Positions 10,361 to 21,400 of a DNA stretch of 64,000 nucleotides are shown piece after piece. The stretch's first letter is position 1, and each line of letters starts with the position of its first letter. The DNA comes from Gnetum montanum. Taxonomy: Eukaryota > Streptophyta > Gnetopsida > Gnetales > Gnetaceae. The position numbers and the translations under genes were made by a program. Location of the stretch: the NCBI GenBank assembly GCA_015680685.1, contig MNCI01010871.1, positions 648,382-712,381 on the forward strand. The letters are read 5' to 3'. A model generated the notes under the pieces. That model saw only the letters and a list, made by a program, of their open reading frames with translations. It was not told the origin of the DNA and did not search any database.

Positions 10361-12715
10361 ATGTCTTCTTCTTCTTCTCATAAGAGCATTTCACCACCAA
10401 GGGATCATACTAGAAATAGTCGGTAGTCTAAAACACATAACAAAAATCCGCTAGTTCCTCAACAATATAGGGTAGTATATACTCATCTCGATGAGTATAT
10501 AACCGATTTTACTTTTATCCTTCATTAGGATGAACAACTGCGTTGGAGAGACTTGCAAGGTAACATAGTGTTACCTCCAAATTGTGCAATCCCCAACATG
10601 CTCCTCCGTGCTCTGGCACAGATAGGCATGACACAACTATATGTTGAATAAATTGTAGGTGATTTTGACACAAGGTATTACTATCCCATAGCTGCACAAC
10701 GTTCAAGGGACTCAAGGCAGGAGAGCCACCATACATTCTTGAAGGGCAAAGGGGTCCCGCACGTCCTAAGTGAAATTAGAGATGGTGAACCACTTATAAT
10801 GGGTTCTCTATCGAAAGAGGTTCCCCTTCCTAACGAAAGTGAGGTGGTGGGGTATTAGAACATATGCTCCACGATACACAACCCTAGTTCTGATCCCCAT
10901 GAATGCCAACTGTTCACTGAGGGAACAAAGACACATAACAAGGATGGGCACTCTGATTGTCATCACGATTGGGGTAGGGAACATCGAAGAGAAGGTAGGA
11001 GACATCACCATGGCGATGGCTCTCCTTCTTCTTCCCCTTCATCACATCATTCACCCTCTCCTTCCACGTCAGGGCACAATCATCAAGAGCATAATGGTGA
11101 GGATAAGGGTAAGCAAAATGAGAGACCTCGACGAGAGAGTCGAGAGAGAGGACGAGGGCAATCAAGAGAATCAAGGCATGAATGAAGGGAAAGTAGGGAA
11201 CAATGTAGACATCATAGATGTCATGAAAGATATGATCATGATGAACACCTACTTGCCACCTGAAGCATGCTAGATATAATGGAGGCTGTGAGAATACAAA
11301 CAAGGCATAAAAAAGATAGCCAGATCAAGTGCTTAGACATGAATAATATCCCACGCTTCAAAGGGGGATACAACATTGATCCACAAAATCAATTATAGGC
11401 ATTCCATGATGCATGCACCTTGCAAAACATAGAAAATGAGTTGCAGAAATTGAATTTGTTTCCTAGGACACTCATAACAGAAGCAGAGAGTTGGTACTGG
11501 TCTTTAGAACCGGAAACCATTAGGAGGTGGAGTACGATGTTAGAACTCTTCTAAGATAAATATCAAACATACTCTAAAGTGTCTAACTTGCGAAAGAAAA
11601 TCCAAGGATGGAAGCAGGGTAATTATGAACCCTTAGATGCTGCCATGGGCTGGTATTATGCATTGCTACATCATTGCCTGGGCCATGGTTACGCACATCG
11701 GGATCAACTACGCCACCTCGTAGATGGGCTAAGGTACGAAACTAGAAGAACCCTTGGGACTTATGCCCAAGGGAGACTATCAGAACTTAGATCCCATGAA
11801 ATTCATTGATTGTTGGAGCAAGTAGCCAAAGAAGAAGGGGAGCTATGAAAAAGGGAAAGTGCGGAAGAATATAATTGTGATCCCTCCCTTCAAAAGAAGG
11901 GAGTGAGATTTTGTGATGAAGAGGATGAGTCACCACTCGAAGAGTTGGTGAATAGGAAAACCTTGCTGCTTCAAAAGCTAACAATGGAAGTAGCAGCTAA
12001 GGTAGATTAGATACAGGAATCCTTAGATAGTAGACTTGAACTTGTCCTGAATATTGTAGAGGAATCTAAGGAGGAAGGAAGTAGTGACAAGGACAAGAAA
12101 AATCAGAGAGATTCAGGCCCTGCACGTGACAAGGGTAAGGGGAAAATGAATATCTCCAATGAGGTTGTGGATTCAGACATAGAAAATGATGGTGGATGTG
12201 AGATCTTCCAATATGACCATGCTAAGGGATGTTGTCAAATCATCTCACATCTACAAGATTCTGGGGTGTATGCACTCAACTTGAGACTTAACAGATGGTA
12301 GACACCCCGAAGGTTACCTTATCCCCAAGGTAATCCAAGACAGTTCCACCAACCGTTGACGTACTATCCAAGTGGAACTCCACCACAACCTATTAGGCAA
12401 CATCAGTAGTGGAAACACCCATAGTCATGGGGGATGCCATTGCCTAGACAACAATACCCTTACCTGCAACCTGATCCTTATGGTTACTACATGTAGCAGC
12501 TGATTTCTCCAAGTGACTCCATGGGTCACACAACTCCCCAACATCACTACCAAGTTCAGGAGTACTTTAGAAGGACTCCTTCTCCTCCAAGAGATGCTCC
12601 ACATCCATACCATCCTCCAAATCCATTTGCCTCTTTCGCATCGTTAGTTCCCATACCACCCACTCCAACAATGCAAGGGGAACCCCCACTCAACTGCATC
12701 AACGTAATGCCATGA
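10361..12715 (+). pseudogene. gag of element B, broken by stops
   Basis: One frame of about 785 codons starts at ATG 10361 (MSSSSSSHKSISPPRDHTR), the same start as element E. A basic, Ser/His/Arg-rich N-terminal half is followed by the retrotransposon Gag core at about 11370-11830 (WSTMLELF, KYQTYSKVSNLRKKIQGWKQ, EPLDAAMGWYYALLHHC). Next come an acidic linker, a Cys/His motif at 12196-12234 reading CEIFQYDHAKGCC (second Cys lost) and a Pro/Tyr/Gln-rich tail. About 15 in-frame stops occur, many of them TAG where E or F has CAG. A one-base loss near 12680 shifts the frame into the protease; in F the two are one frame. Confidence 0.8.
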
Positions 12716-13476
12716 GAGCTGTAAACATTCAACCTACTGCTAGTTTTGACAACCACAAAAAGAGAAGATCTTTCTTCAGAACCAAAAGCCTAGACAAGCT
12801 CTCACAACCACAAGCAGTTGAGTTTGTAACCACTCCTCCAGCATACAAGGCTTCAGAGCTCCCTTCAAACCAATGCCAGAGCTCAACGCATACGGTTATG
12901 TTAACACATACCATAACTGACTGGATCCAGGTAGGCCACCTTCCTAGGAAACTATCTGACCCTGGAAGTCCCTTAATCTACCTCCAACGCACTAGAAATG
13001 AACCACATAAGGCTCTTCTTGAATTAGGTTCCGAAGTCAACTTAATATCACGAGAAATGTATCAAGCCTGGAACTTGCCCCAACTTAAGAAGAGCAATAT
13101 TTAACTAGATCTAGTTGACCAGTCCATCACCATTCCCTTAGGATTGGTGGAGGACATCGTTACCACTATGTGTGGTTGGTCATACCTAGCTGATTTCCTG
13201 GTGATAGAAGTTAACAATGACAAAGGGGACTTCCTAATTATAATGGGAAGGGCATGGCTAAGCATGATAGATGCATGCCTAGGGATCCACGATCTTTCCT
13301 TGAAAATATCTAAGGTAAACATTTGTAGAAATATTGAGAAGAAGAAAGTTCCATGCATCACATATAGTGACTCATCAGGTGATGACATGGAGGAATGCCC
13401 AACATCTCCTCCATGCAATAGTTGTTCCTTAGAAACTCTGAGACAAAGGTGCCTGTATGTAGCAACCACACAATAA
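12712..13476 (+). pseudogene. Aspartic protease region of element B, active site lost
   Basis: Continuous with gag in element F, frame-shifted here. It holds VGHLPRKLSDPGSPLIYL, then the protease flap and core (SITIPLGLVEDIVTTMCG, DFLVIEVNN, IIMGRAWLSMIDACLGI). The catalytic Asp-Ser-Gly reads Glu-Leu-Gly (LLELGSEVNLIS at about 13015-13050), so the enzyme is dead, whereas E and F keep LLDSGS. After the protease comes a conserved Cys-rich tail, CNSCSLETLRQRCLYVATTQ, and the frame ends at 13476. No RT follows. Confidence 0.8.
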
Positions 13477-14542
13477 GTGGACACCCCGTGGTTGATAGCT
13501 AGTCAAAAGAGCAACCCACCAATGTGCATGGAATGAACTGGGGAAACAACTCATGTTTGTAACGAAGGCATAGATACATTGGAATATGAGCATTGCCAAC
13601 TTCCACCCCTTAATCTAAGAACATCAATTGGGAGAAGTTGGACACTTCTAAGAAATTCAAATAGGTGCTCGTTATTTCACATCTCTCCCTTTCCATTTAG
13701 TCATGGGGGAGATGGCCACCTATACTAATTATTTGGGGCCCTCAGTTCTTTTAAGTTTTTGTTTTACACGTTTTTGTTTTACACATTTTTGTTTTATACA
13801 TTTTTGTTTCACACATTTTTGTTTTACACATTTTTGTTTTACACATTTTTGTTTTACAAATTTCTTTAACTTTTCTTATTTTTGTTTTACAACATAGTTT
13901 ATACCTTTTTCATTTCTTGTGTGTGTGTGAGAGTGCATGTCTTATCCATCTTGTCAATTTTGTCACCTAATGAGTGTTTTTCATGATGGTATGAATTGTT
14001 TTCCTATTGATTGCTAATGTTTGATTTTTACCTTTAAGTTATGATGTTGATACTAAGGTATGTTTCTTTTGATATAGTAGGCAATGAGTCCACGTCATCC
14101 ATACATCCACAAATTTGTATGGTCTCTCTCGGCTTGGAAATGTATAGTTCCTTTCTAAATAAGAACTATTAATGAATCGGTGATTGGACATTTCTCAAAC
14201 TAAGGAAGGACTAAAGGATTGAAAAGGGTGTGACTTCAAGGGAACTTGATGCATTTGTGTTGGCCATTCTCTTGGGTGCTTGGATGTTTTCTTCTTAAGT
14301 TTTCTTATCGTTTTGACGTTACTCAATCATTGGGAAGTTGAGAAAATAAAAATAACAAAGTCTTTGCATGGTGTGGTTCTCATGTATAAATATATAAAAC
14401 AAAAAAAATAAAAGTAAAAATAAAAAAAAAGAGAGAAGAAAAGTGAGAATTCAAAGTAAACCCCTTAGAAGAAATAATCATTTGGGCTACAAGCACTAGT
14501 TATGGAACTAAAATAAAAATGTTCCCTCTAACTAAGGCCCTT
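13477..14542 (+). other. Element B spacer, 5' part, with T-rich tandem repeat
   Basis: A degenerate continuation of the gag-protease tail runs to an AGTCATGGGGG motif at 13699-13709. From about 13746 to 13866 there is a tandem repeat of roughly seven units of 16 bases, TTTTTGTTTTACACAT. The GGGTGTGACTTCAAGGG box lies at 14226-14242. Everything is non-coding; the few open frames are T-rich repeat translations. It aligns with E (50040-50790). Confidence 0.75.
13746..13866 (+). repeat. Minisatellite, 16-base unit TTTTTGTTTTACACAT
   Basis: Seven or so near-identical units follow the gag-protease region. The same site has fewer units in E (about 50100-50150) and a different 33-34-base unit in F (61300-61380, running into a gap), so the site repeatedly gains and loses repeats. 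Confidence 0.8.
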
Positions 14543-14746
14543 NNNNNNNNNNNNNNNNNNNNNNNNNNNNNNNNNNNNNNNNNNNNNNNNNNNNNNNNNN
14601 NNNNNNNNNNNNNNNNNNNNNNNNNNNNNNNNNNNNNNNNNNNNNNNNNNNNNNNNNNNNNNNNNNNNNNNNNNNNNNNNNNNNNNNNNNNNNNNNNNNN
14701 NNNNNNNNNNNNNNNNNNNNNNNNNNNNNNNNNNNNNNNNNNNNNN
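14543..14746. other. Assembly gap (204 N)
   Basis: Run of N in the B spacer. By comparison with element E (about 50792-51200) roughly 400 bases are expected here, so the gap length is not to scale. Open frames spanning it are meaningless. Confidence 0.98.
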
Positions 14747-15505
14747 ATGAGCCTGCTTTGGGGAGGACCCACTGACATTCCTCTTTGGTGCACCAATTAA
14801 ATTCTTTCCCTTAACATTTTTGCAATCTATATTATTTTGTTCATTTCCATCTTGACATCCATTTCATCAACATTATAGTTGTCTTTTTTTCTCCATATTT
14901 CTTGTTCTTTATTCTTTCTCCATTCTATCGCTACCAAAGGTTCGCACTTAGTCATGGGGGTCCGGACCCAAATATTTTCGATTTTCTCCTAACCCCTACA
15001 CCTTTGGTAGTCACCACTATGATATCTCCAGATCCATATCAACCATACCACAACTTAGCCAATGGACCTTTCACCGAAGCAAGGTATCAATTGCATTATG
15101 ATTCATTTATCCTTGCTAACATAAAGACCGTATTGTGTGTGCCGATGGCAATCATGCAACAATGAATTGGATCTGGAGAGAATACTTAGAATGGAGCAAT
15201 GCTGAAAGAAGCTATGCAAGGAGCAAGACTGATGGCATGCTTACGAATGTACAATGAAAGGCGTAATCTTGGCGTTGGTAGCAACAAAACTTCTTTCTCT
15301 CTCTCTTTCTCAGCTGCCAAATGAGGCCTGATGTCAAATGTATAAGGTGTTCACTCATGTTGTCATGAATACCAGTTTTGTCTTGTCTTGTAATGATGAT
15401 CCATTCACATGTCATCCCATTAGTTCTATTTGAGTCAATAATCCCATACCGTCCCAATATTTTGTAAGGAACTTAAGGATGACTTTTTATTCAGTCATGG
15501 GGGTA
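14747..15505 (+). other. Element B spacer, 3' part, with ORF2 vestige and purine tract
   Basis: It opens with the conserved GCTTTGGGGAGGACCCAC box (14755-14772), then an AGTCATGGGGG motif (14950-14960). The vestigial ORF2 start is ATG 15145, stopping after six codons; the splice acceptor seen in F is mutated to CCG. A CT-rich TCTCTCTCTCTTTCTC stretch follows, and the final AGTCATGGGGG at 15493-15503, the plus-strand primer next to the LTR. Confidence 0.7.
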
Positions 15506-15570
15506 TGATGGGATGCGATATCGCATGGGCCGTGATATCGCATAGACGATATCACGTCTTCCCCTATGAT
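15506..15570 (+). repeat. First 65 bases of the element B 3' LTR
   Basis: TGATGGGATGCGATATCGC follows the purine tract exactly as a 3' LTR should. It runs to CCCCTATGAT, where element E continues ATCATGTACATG. Here the sequence changes abruptly to a copy of the H flank. This is a recombination or assembly junction. Confidence 0.85.
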
Positions 15571-16142
15571 AATAATAAATAGTCATAATAATGTATGAAT
15601 TTTCATTTAACATTAGTGTGATGGATCTCATAAAATTAATTTTCCAAATATCAAACAGTTCTAATGGTTGTATCCATTATTGTGAATCTTCCTTCCTAGC
15701 TATCGGTCCTCCTTCCTTTTAATATCTTTCATAAGATTATGCAAACTTGTGTGCATCATTGAATATGATAGACTAAAATTATCCTATCATTAGAAGTTTT
15801 ACTGCTATTCTTATTTTTACATAATGACCACCAAATGGTCCTTCATGTGCATCTTGTAGGACTCTTTACTGATTTTTCTCTAAAGCACACCATTGTATAA
15901 AATAATTTATATAAATATTGTAAATATTTCCTTTAATCTTCATATATTGTTTCACTTTTTTGAGAAACTATTCTTTTTATTTTTATCCCATTTAACAAGA
16001 AGTTCTTATGTAGTTAGATAGGTCATTTAATCAATAATCTATGACTTTGTTGTTGAATCTATAACCATTGCCAACTTTATAAATAGATTTTCATTAGGAA
16101 ACTAATTTGATAATGGGTTTTTATTTTCTTAAAAATCCCATA
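15571..16142 (-). repeat. Second copy of the H integrase flank (matches 9043-9615)
   Basis: About 570 bases nearly identical to 9043-9615, with only scattered differences (for example GTTGTGACTC against ATTGTGAATC), ending in the same CCCATA before an LTR. So the sequence that flanks the 5' LTR of B is present again inside its 3' end. Confidence 0.9.
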
Positions 16143-16956
16143 TGATGGGATGCAGTATTGCGTCCCTCGTGATATCACGTCTTCCCCTGCAATATCGCTT
16201 ACACGATATCGCAGTGCGCTATCAAATCTATAAATAAGAGGCGACTCTCCCTTGTTTCCAATTCTAGGCCTAGATCGTAGCAAAACTATGGTAGTTTGAT
16301 CCCTCCAGAGATAGAATATTTTCCATGTGCCTATAGTAGGAGCTCCAAAGTGAATAGATCTTTATTCGAGCAAATATTGTACTTGAACACAAGTTTGTGT
16401 ACAAAAATAAAGACGAACTTCTTGGATAAACCTTGGAGTGCATGGAATAGGCTAAATAGGACTTTATTTACTATTATTTATTGCTTATAATTTAAATGCT
16501 TTATTAGTTGATTAAATCTCTATCAACCCTTCTCTCCTAGTTAATTACCTCAGTACGACCACTTCGAGCATGTGCGTTACGCTTGGTGATCCTAGCAATG
16601 ACTAGCGTTTGGTAACAAAGGTTGCATTGGTTTAGGGTGTGAATGATAAGTGGGAACAGATAATGAAGCTAGGCTAATTAAGGCTTAGTTAGTTAGTTAA
16701 AGTTAGTCAGTTAGTCTCTTCACCCTTCACCTTATTAGCATAGGAGATGAAAAATGAAAAGATATAAAAATCATATACCTCAGACTTACTTAACCATACA
16801 ACCGTGACAAATACAAGTAATTCTGGGAAGACAACGAATAATTAACCTTAAGTGTTCCATGAGGCATGTGGGCACTTAGTCTGTGGAGTTCGACCGAATC
16901 ATGCGTGAATGCTCATATTTGTATGGTTGAGTGTAGGGGTACCTCGTCACTCATCA
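16143..16956 (+). repeat. Complete LTR joined to the right flank of B (solo-LTR-like)
   Basis: An 814-base LTR from TGATGGGATG to CATCA with a contracted GATATC array (two perfect units), TATAAATA at 16229-16236 and the full end block. Together with the left-flank copy before it and RNase H of element H after it, it has exactly the structure of a solo-LTR allele at this site. Confidence 0.85.
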
Positions 16957-18240
16957 CCATCTTAAACTTGATAGGTGATTAGCTTTAACAGTTTCAGTTC
17001 ATTTCTTATCAATCATTATTATGTCAAATTTTTATAGTATAATGAGTCATTTTATTACTCTTGGATTAACTATTGGTTTATTCATTAAAAATTAGATTGA
17101 ACTATGATCATCATGTATATAGATTAAATACTCGAGTACATAATGTCGAAATTTTTCAAGTTAATATAGCACAACCATAAGCTCCTTTTCTATAGTGGTA
17201 TAGTTATGTTGTGCCTTGGTAATGCTTCTACTGGTATAATCTATGTAGTATGATTACTTTTGATTGTGTAGTTGGGTTAACACTACTCCTAATGCATAGT
17301 TTGACATGTCAATCATGATGTGGAAAGGTGTAGACTAATTTAGAGCTTTGAGAATTGGTATCTCAATTAGTTTTTGTTTCAATATTTCAAATGTATTTTC
17401 ACATTATTCTAACTACTGGAATAATACATCTTTCTTTGTTAGTTCCATAACCAATTTTACAATCTTTAAATGTTTTTTTAACAAATCCTCTATAATACCC
17501 TATATGATCAGGAAATGATCTAATTCTTAACTATCTATGGATTTTGACTAATATTTTGGATGATTCTAATTTTATCTAGATCTACCTTTAATTTCCTTGT
17601 AGAATACCTTATGTTCTAAAACTATGTTGTATTGGATCATTAAATGACTCTTTTGCTAATTAAGCTTTAAATTTATTTTAACATGTTGTTATAAAACATG
17701 CTTTAGGTAGTCCAAAACTTGCTTGGAGTCAAGTCCATAGGTAGAAAAATTACCCACAAATATCTCAAATTTATTACAAATATGCTTTTGGAAGATGCTA
17801 AGGATAAGTCTCTCGAATGTTGTTGGAGCATTACATAGGCCAAATGACATTTGCCTATATGAAAACATTCCCCATGGGCTGGTGAATGTTGTCTTTTCTT
17901 GATCTTATGGTGTGATATGAATTTAGTTATATCCATTGTACCCATAAAAAAACTATAATACTAGTTCTTCGTAATAGTATCCAAAACTTAATCAACAAAT
18001 AGCAAAGGAAAATGGTCCTTAAAAGTTTCCATGTTCAATAGAAAAAATTCTATATAGATCCTTCACTTGCTATCTTTCTTTGGGACAATGACCAATGGGC
18101 TAACATATTCACTATCTACAATAGGGTATATGAATCCTATCTTTATTAGCTTTTCTAGTTTTTATTTTATAACTCCTTTAAGTTTCAGATTGAATCTTCA
18201 TTGAGGTTGATGTCATGGATTAATAGCTGGATTAGTGTGG
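16957..18240 (-). pseudogene. Reverse transcriptase and RNase H of element H
   Basis: From high to low coordinates the minus strand gives KLEKLIKIGFIYPIVDSEYVSP written with a stop in it (RT entry), a DQEKTTFTSPWG-like part, FGLCNAPTTFERLIL, then FVGNFSTYG where Athila RTs have the catalytic Asp pair (MDDFS); both Asp are lost. Near 17250-16957 lie TTIEKELMVVLY, LEKFRHYVL and ANHLSSL, typical of gypsy RNase H. Many frameshifts. It continues directly into the integrase at 9615 once B is removed. Confidence 0.8.
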
Positions 18241-18990
18241 ATATGATATTGAAAAATTTGTGGGTTGAAGCAAGTGAATTTATCATAAGACCATGCAAAT
18301 GTAATTGGCCATTTGTTTGCTACTTTCAATAATCTTTCTTTCTATTCATTATTAGGATTGGTATTTATAATAACTAGCTTTTTGTTATTTAGGGAAGCAT
18401 ATTTAAGAGCATTTGGTAAGGCTTTTACTTCTATTAGTTCTAGTTTATACTTGTCTAGTATCTCTAATTCTTCCCATTCAACATCTTCTTATTAAAACTT
18501 AGTGTAGGAAGGTTGGCTTCATATCTATTCCATTTTTTTGGTTTCTTCTACATAGGAACTTGTAATCTTTTGAGCTAGTTCTATGCATATATTTGAATCA
18601 AATTCTACTTCCTTGGTTAGCAACTATATGCCTTATTACTTTATGGCTATTGCATACAAATATTATTGTACATACATATCTTTGATACATCACTTGCATG
18701 TTGGAATGTTATCTCTTTTTGTTGTCTAGGTCTTCTACATCCATTTGCACTAGTTATCATTGTATGTAATACATGGAACTCTATGTCTTTAAATGATTCT
18801 AACTTCATCTTTTTTAGATATGTCCAAGGATAAGTATTTGATTTTTAGCTTATCATCCATGGTACTAAGCCATGTCCTTTCCATATTTATAGGAAATTCA
18901 TCCATATTGTTTCCCACATGAATAATTAGAAAATCAATAGGATAAGACTAGCCACTTATGGTAGTTACCAGATCTTCCACTTGCACAAGT
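18241..18990 (-). other. Protease-to-RT linker of element H, decayed
   Basis: No clear domain can be read in any minus-strand frame. By position between protease and RT it should be the protease C-terminus and linker. Plus-strand open frames here are short and unsupported. Confidence 0.4.
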
Positions 18991-19160
18991 GGAACAATAA
19001 TAAACTAACAACCTCTATTTGAATATTAAATTTCTTTAATGGAGGTAAATTCCAAGCCTTGCACATGTCTTGAGAAATAAGATTTACCCTTGATCCAGAA
19101 TCTAGTAGAACTTCACATGGCTTATATCCTACTATTTAGAGATAAATTAAAGGACTTATT
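18991..19160 (-). pseudogene. Aspartic protease of element H
   Basis: On the minus strand at about 19112-19050 the text reads EVLLDSGSRVNLISQ followed by DMCKAWNLP. The catalytic D-S-G is intact and the following residues match the proteases of E (LLDSGSGVNLIS, YKAWNLPP) and F (LLDSGSAVNLIS). This shared, unusual NLIS..MY..WNLP context links H to the pol-less family B/E/F. Confidence 0.8.
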
Positions 19161-20451
19161 AGATTTGTTCATTTTTTGGAAGTGGTCTAAACTATATTCA
19201 ATGTGTTACTCTTTTTGTAAGAATAATAGTTAATATTATTTTTTAATTGATGTTGGAAGCATGATATTGACTTAAGGACTTAGTGTGGAAGGAGAAGGAT
19301 AAGACAAGGTTCCCATTCTTTAAATATTTTCTAGACCTATCTAGAAGAAGGAACGTTTCGTGGATCTTGATTTACTTATATTAGTTATGTCCTCTTGTAT
19401 ATTGACTACCTTGTGACACTTTTCTACTATGGTTTTGATGGTAGTTTCCCTTACATTGCTAGAGATGGTGCTAGTGGTAAAGGATAGGGAGCTTGATAAG
19501 GATGACTTACTATTGGATAAGATGTATAGGGTTATGAATCCATGCATGGGGTCATAGGTTTGTGGTACTTAATTGGATAGTAGAAATAAGAAGCATGAAT
19601 AAGAGTACTTCTTGGAGATATACGACATTGGATGTAATATCTGTAAGGATTTTGTTATTAGTACAAATGGTATTACTTTGGTAGTGACATCCCTCATGAC
19701 TGTGGTTGTTGCCACTACTATTGGCATTGCTCCTATAGTTAAGAATAAGAAATGCTTAGATGATATGATTGTTGATAAGGCTGCCTATAATTACCTTGTA
19801 GATAAGATAATCATTTCGGCATTCACTTTTTGACAAATTTTGAATTAAGTATGTATGCCCCAAACTCTTGTAAGTGGACCATAATGGGACAACATCCCTT
19901 AGGATGTTCATATTAACACACCTTATGATCATTATCATCTTCAAAACTTGAGTTTGTAATCTTCTCTACTCTAGCAACTTTTTTTCATAATTATCATATT
20001 TTTTATCTTACTTTTTTTTCCTATTTGTATTTTTGTTGAATACTAGTTTGATTTTCTCTTTCCTATTTTAAGTGCTATTGCAAAATTTTCATTCTTAGAA
20101 TTCCACAATTTTCTACCTTTATTGCAATATCATTTACTAATTTCTAAATACATAGAGTCTTTTGCTAGATCACATCTTCTAATTTTTTTCTTCTTGTATA
20201 TCGCATATCCTCACATCTCTTTTTATAATAGTAGGATCTCTATTGTATTTTTTGGTTGATTCTCTTTTACGTAATTCTCCTTCTTTCATTGCTACTTGAT
20301 CTAGTCAACTTTGAATTCGATGAGCTATCATCTCTGATAACCTTCCTAGGAATATACTTCAAGGGTCTTTCCTATTTTGTTTCATAACCCATTGATGATG
20401 TGTAGTAGATGTTTCCTTTGTTAAAATCCATGGCTTGGGCATTTATGTAAT
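19161..20451 (-). pseudogene. gag of element H, truncated at its 5' end
   Basis: On the minus strand near 20440-20230 decayed text corresponds to the part of B/E/F gag after the core (INGL, KTLEVY, EGELRKRES, KYNRDP). At about 19922-19840 the Cys/His motif appears as YEHPKGCCPIMVHLQEFGAY, matching E and F with its first part broken by a stop. The Gag core is missing because H ends at 20451, where a TGTAACATCCCC sequence of another repeat begins. Confidence 0.65.
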
Positions 20452-21132
20452 TGTAACATCCCCATTAATTATCAATAAATTTTTATAAATAACTAATCAG
20501 ATGCTACAAAACCCCAAGGATCTGGATTTAACCTTGACTTACTTACTTAAAAGGAACTAATAAAATAGTTAAAAATTATTAATTAAGAGCATAAATAACG
20601 TAAAGAAATATAGAATAGTAAAATTTTATATTACTCACATATATAATTAAATAACATTTATTTAAAGAAAATTAGAGATTTGCATAGCCACAAAAGGTAA
20701 ATGTCTAAAAAATTCACTAGTTAATTATAAAATAATATATAAAATAATAATTCCAAGAATACTTGTTTGATCTCAATTGGACATCTAGAAATAAAGTTAT
20801 TCTTGTTTTAATTTTACTAAATTAAATAATAAAATATTAATATATAAAAATAATATTAAAATTTTCACAGACTTATAGTGTGTACCAAAATGAAAATTGT
20901 GTTGACCTTTTGGTATGTCAAAACCTTAAGAAAAATTGAAAAAAAAGGATGCTTGTGTGGTGTATTTATAGGACAAGATTATGATCAAGGACTTAAAATT
21001 AGGACCAAGAGCAAAAAACTCAACAAGAGAAAGATACTCAAGGATTCACAAGCAAAGTTGACATCATCAAGAACTTGTGGAGTATGTGGAAGTTCAAGAG
21101 TAAGGACAAGGAATGAGGATTTCACATGCAAA

Positions 21133-21400
21133 GGAAGCCAAAAAAGATGTTTCCAAAGAATAGTAGACATCTTGGTTGAAGTGAAGGAAAGTCAAAAAGA
21201 TGTTTTCAGAAAATAACAGATGTCTTGGCTGAATTGAAGATTGCTCAGAAAAAGACATCTTTAAAAAATAGTAGACATCTTTATAGTAAGAAAGAGGTGT
21301 TCTTGAAGACATATTTCTTGAAGAAAAGACATCTCTCTCGAATGAAGGTTTGATGCAGAAAGATGTCTTAGCCTCGAAGAAAACATCTCTAGTGATTGTT
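21133..21400. repeat. Degenerate tandem repeat of about 55 bases containing GATGTCTT / AAGACATC
   Basis: About five diverged units, each with AGATGT(C/T)TT and its reverse complement AAGACATCT, so each unit can fold back. Examples start near 21140, 21195, 21245, 21305 and 21355. The repeated Asp-Val-Phe words in minus-strand translation come from the repeat and not from a protein. Confidence 0.6.

Larger units (their letters stand above)
9616..16956 (+). mobile_element. Element B: non-autonomous gag-protease LTR element in H (3' end rearranged)
   Basis: The order is 5' LTR (9616 to about 10217), tRNA-Asp-type primer site, gag (10361-12715), protease (12712-13476), about 2 kb of non-coding spacer, then a 3' end in two parts: 65 bases of LTR (15506-15570), a second copy of the H flank (15571-16142), and a complete LTR (16143-16956). 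Flanks CCATA (9611-9615) and CCATC (16957-16961) match at four of five bases, consistent with an aged TSD. No RT, RNase H or integrase is present between protease and 3' LTR, although element E shows the complete uninterrupted spacer, so this is a feature of the family and not of the N gap. Confidence 0.8.
5804..20451 (-). mobile_element. Element H: decayed pol-bearing Athila-like element, interrupted by B
   Basis: Read on the minus strand from right to left: gag (20440 to 19160), protease (about 19100), RT and RNase H (18240 to 16957), then the B insertion, integrase (9615 to about 8330), spacer with conserved boxes, and the start of ORF2 (5914 to 5804), which is cut by element A. Neither LTR is present: the 5' end stops at about 20451 inside gag and the 3' end lies beyond A. 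The protease motif LLDSGSRVNLIS closely matches that of elements E and F. H is therefore the best local model for the autonomous relative of the pol-less family. It is dead, with frameshifts and stops throughout. Confidence 0.8.

Noticed and set aside
10808-11303. Open frames of 67-144 codons on both strands overlapping B gag (10839-11273 plus, 10914-11303 minus)
   Set aside because: Out-of-frame shadows of gag, whose own frame matches E and F over the same bases.
14500-14800. Open frames on both strands across 14500-14800
   Set aside because: They consist mostly of unknown residues from the N gap.
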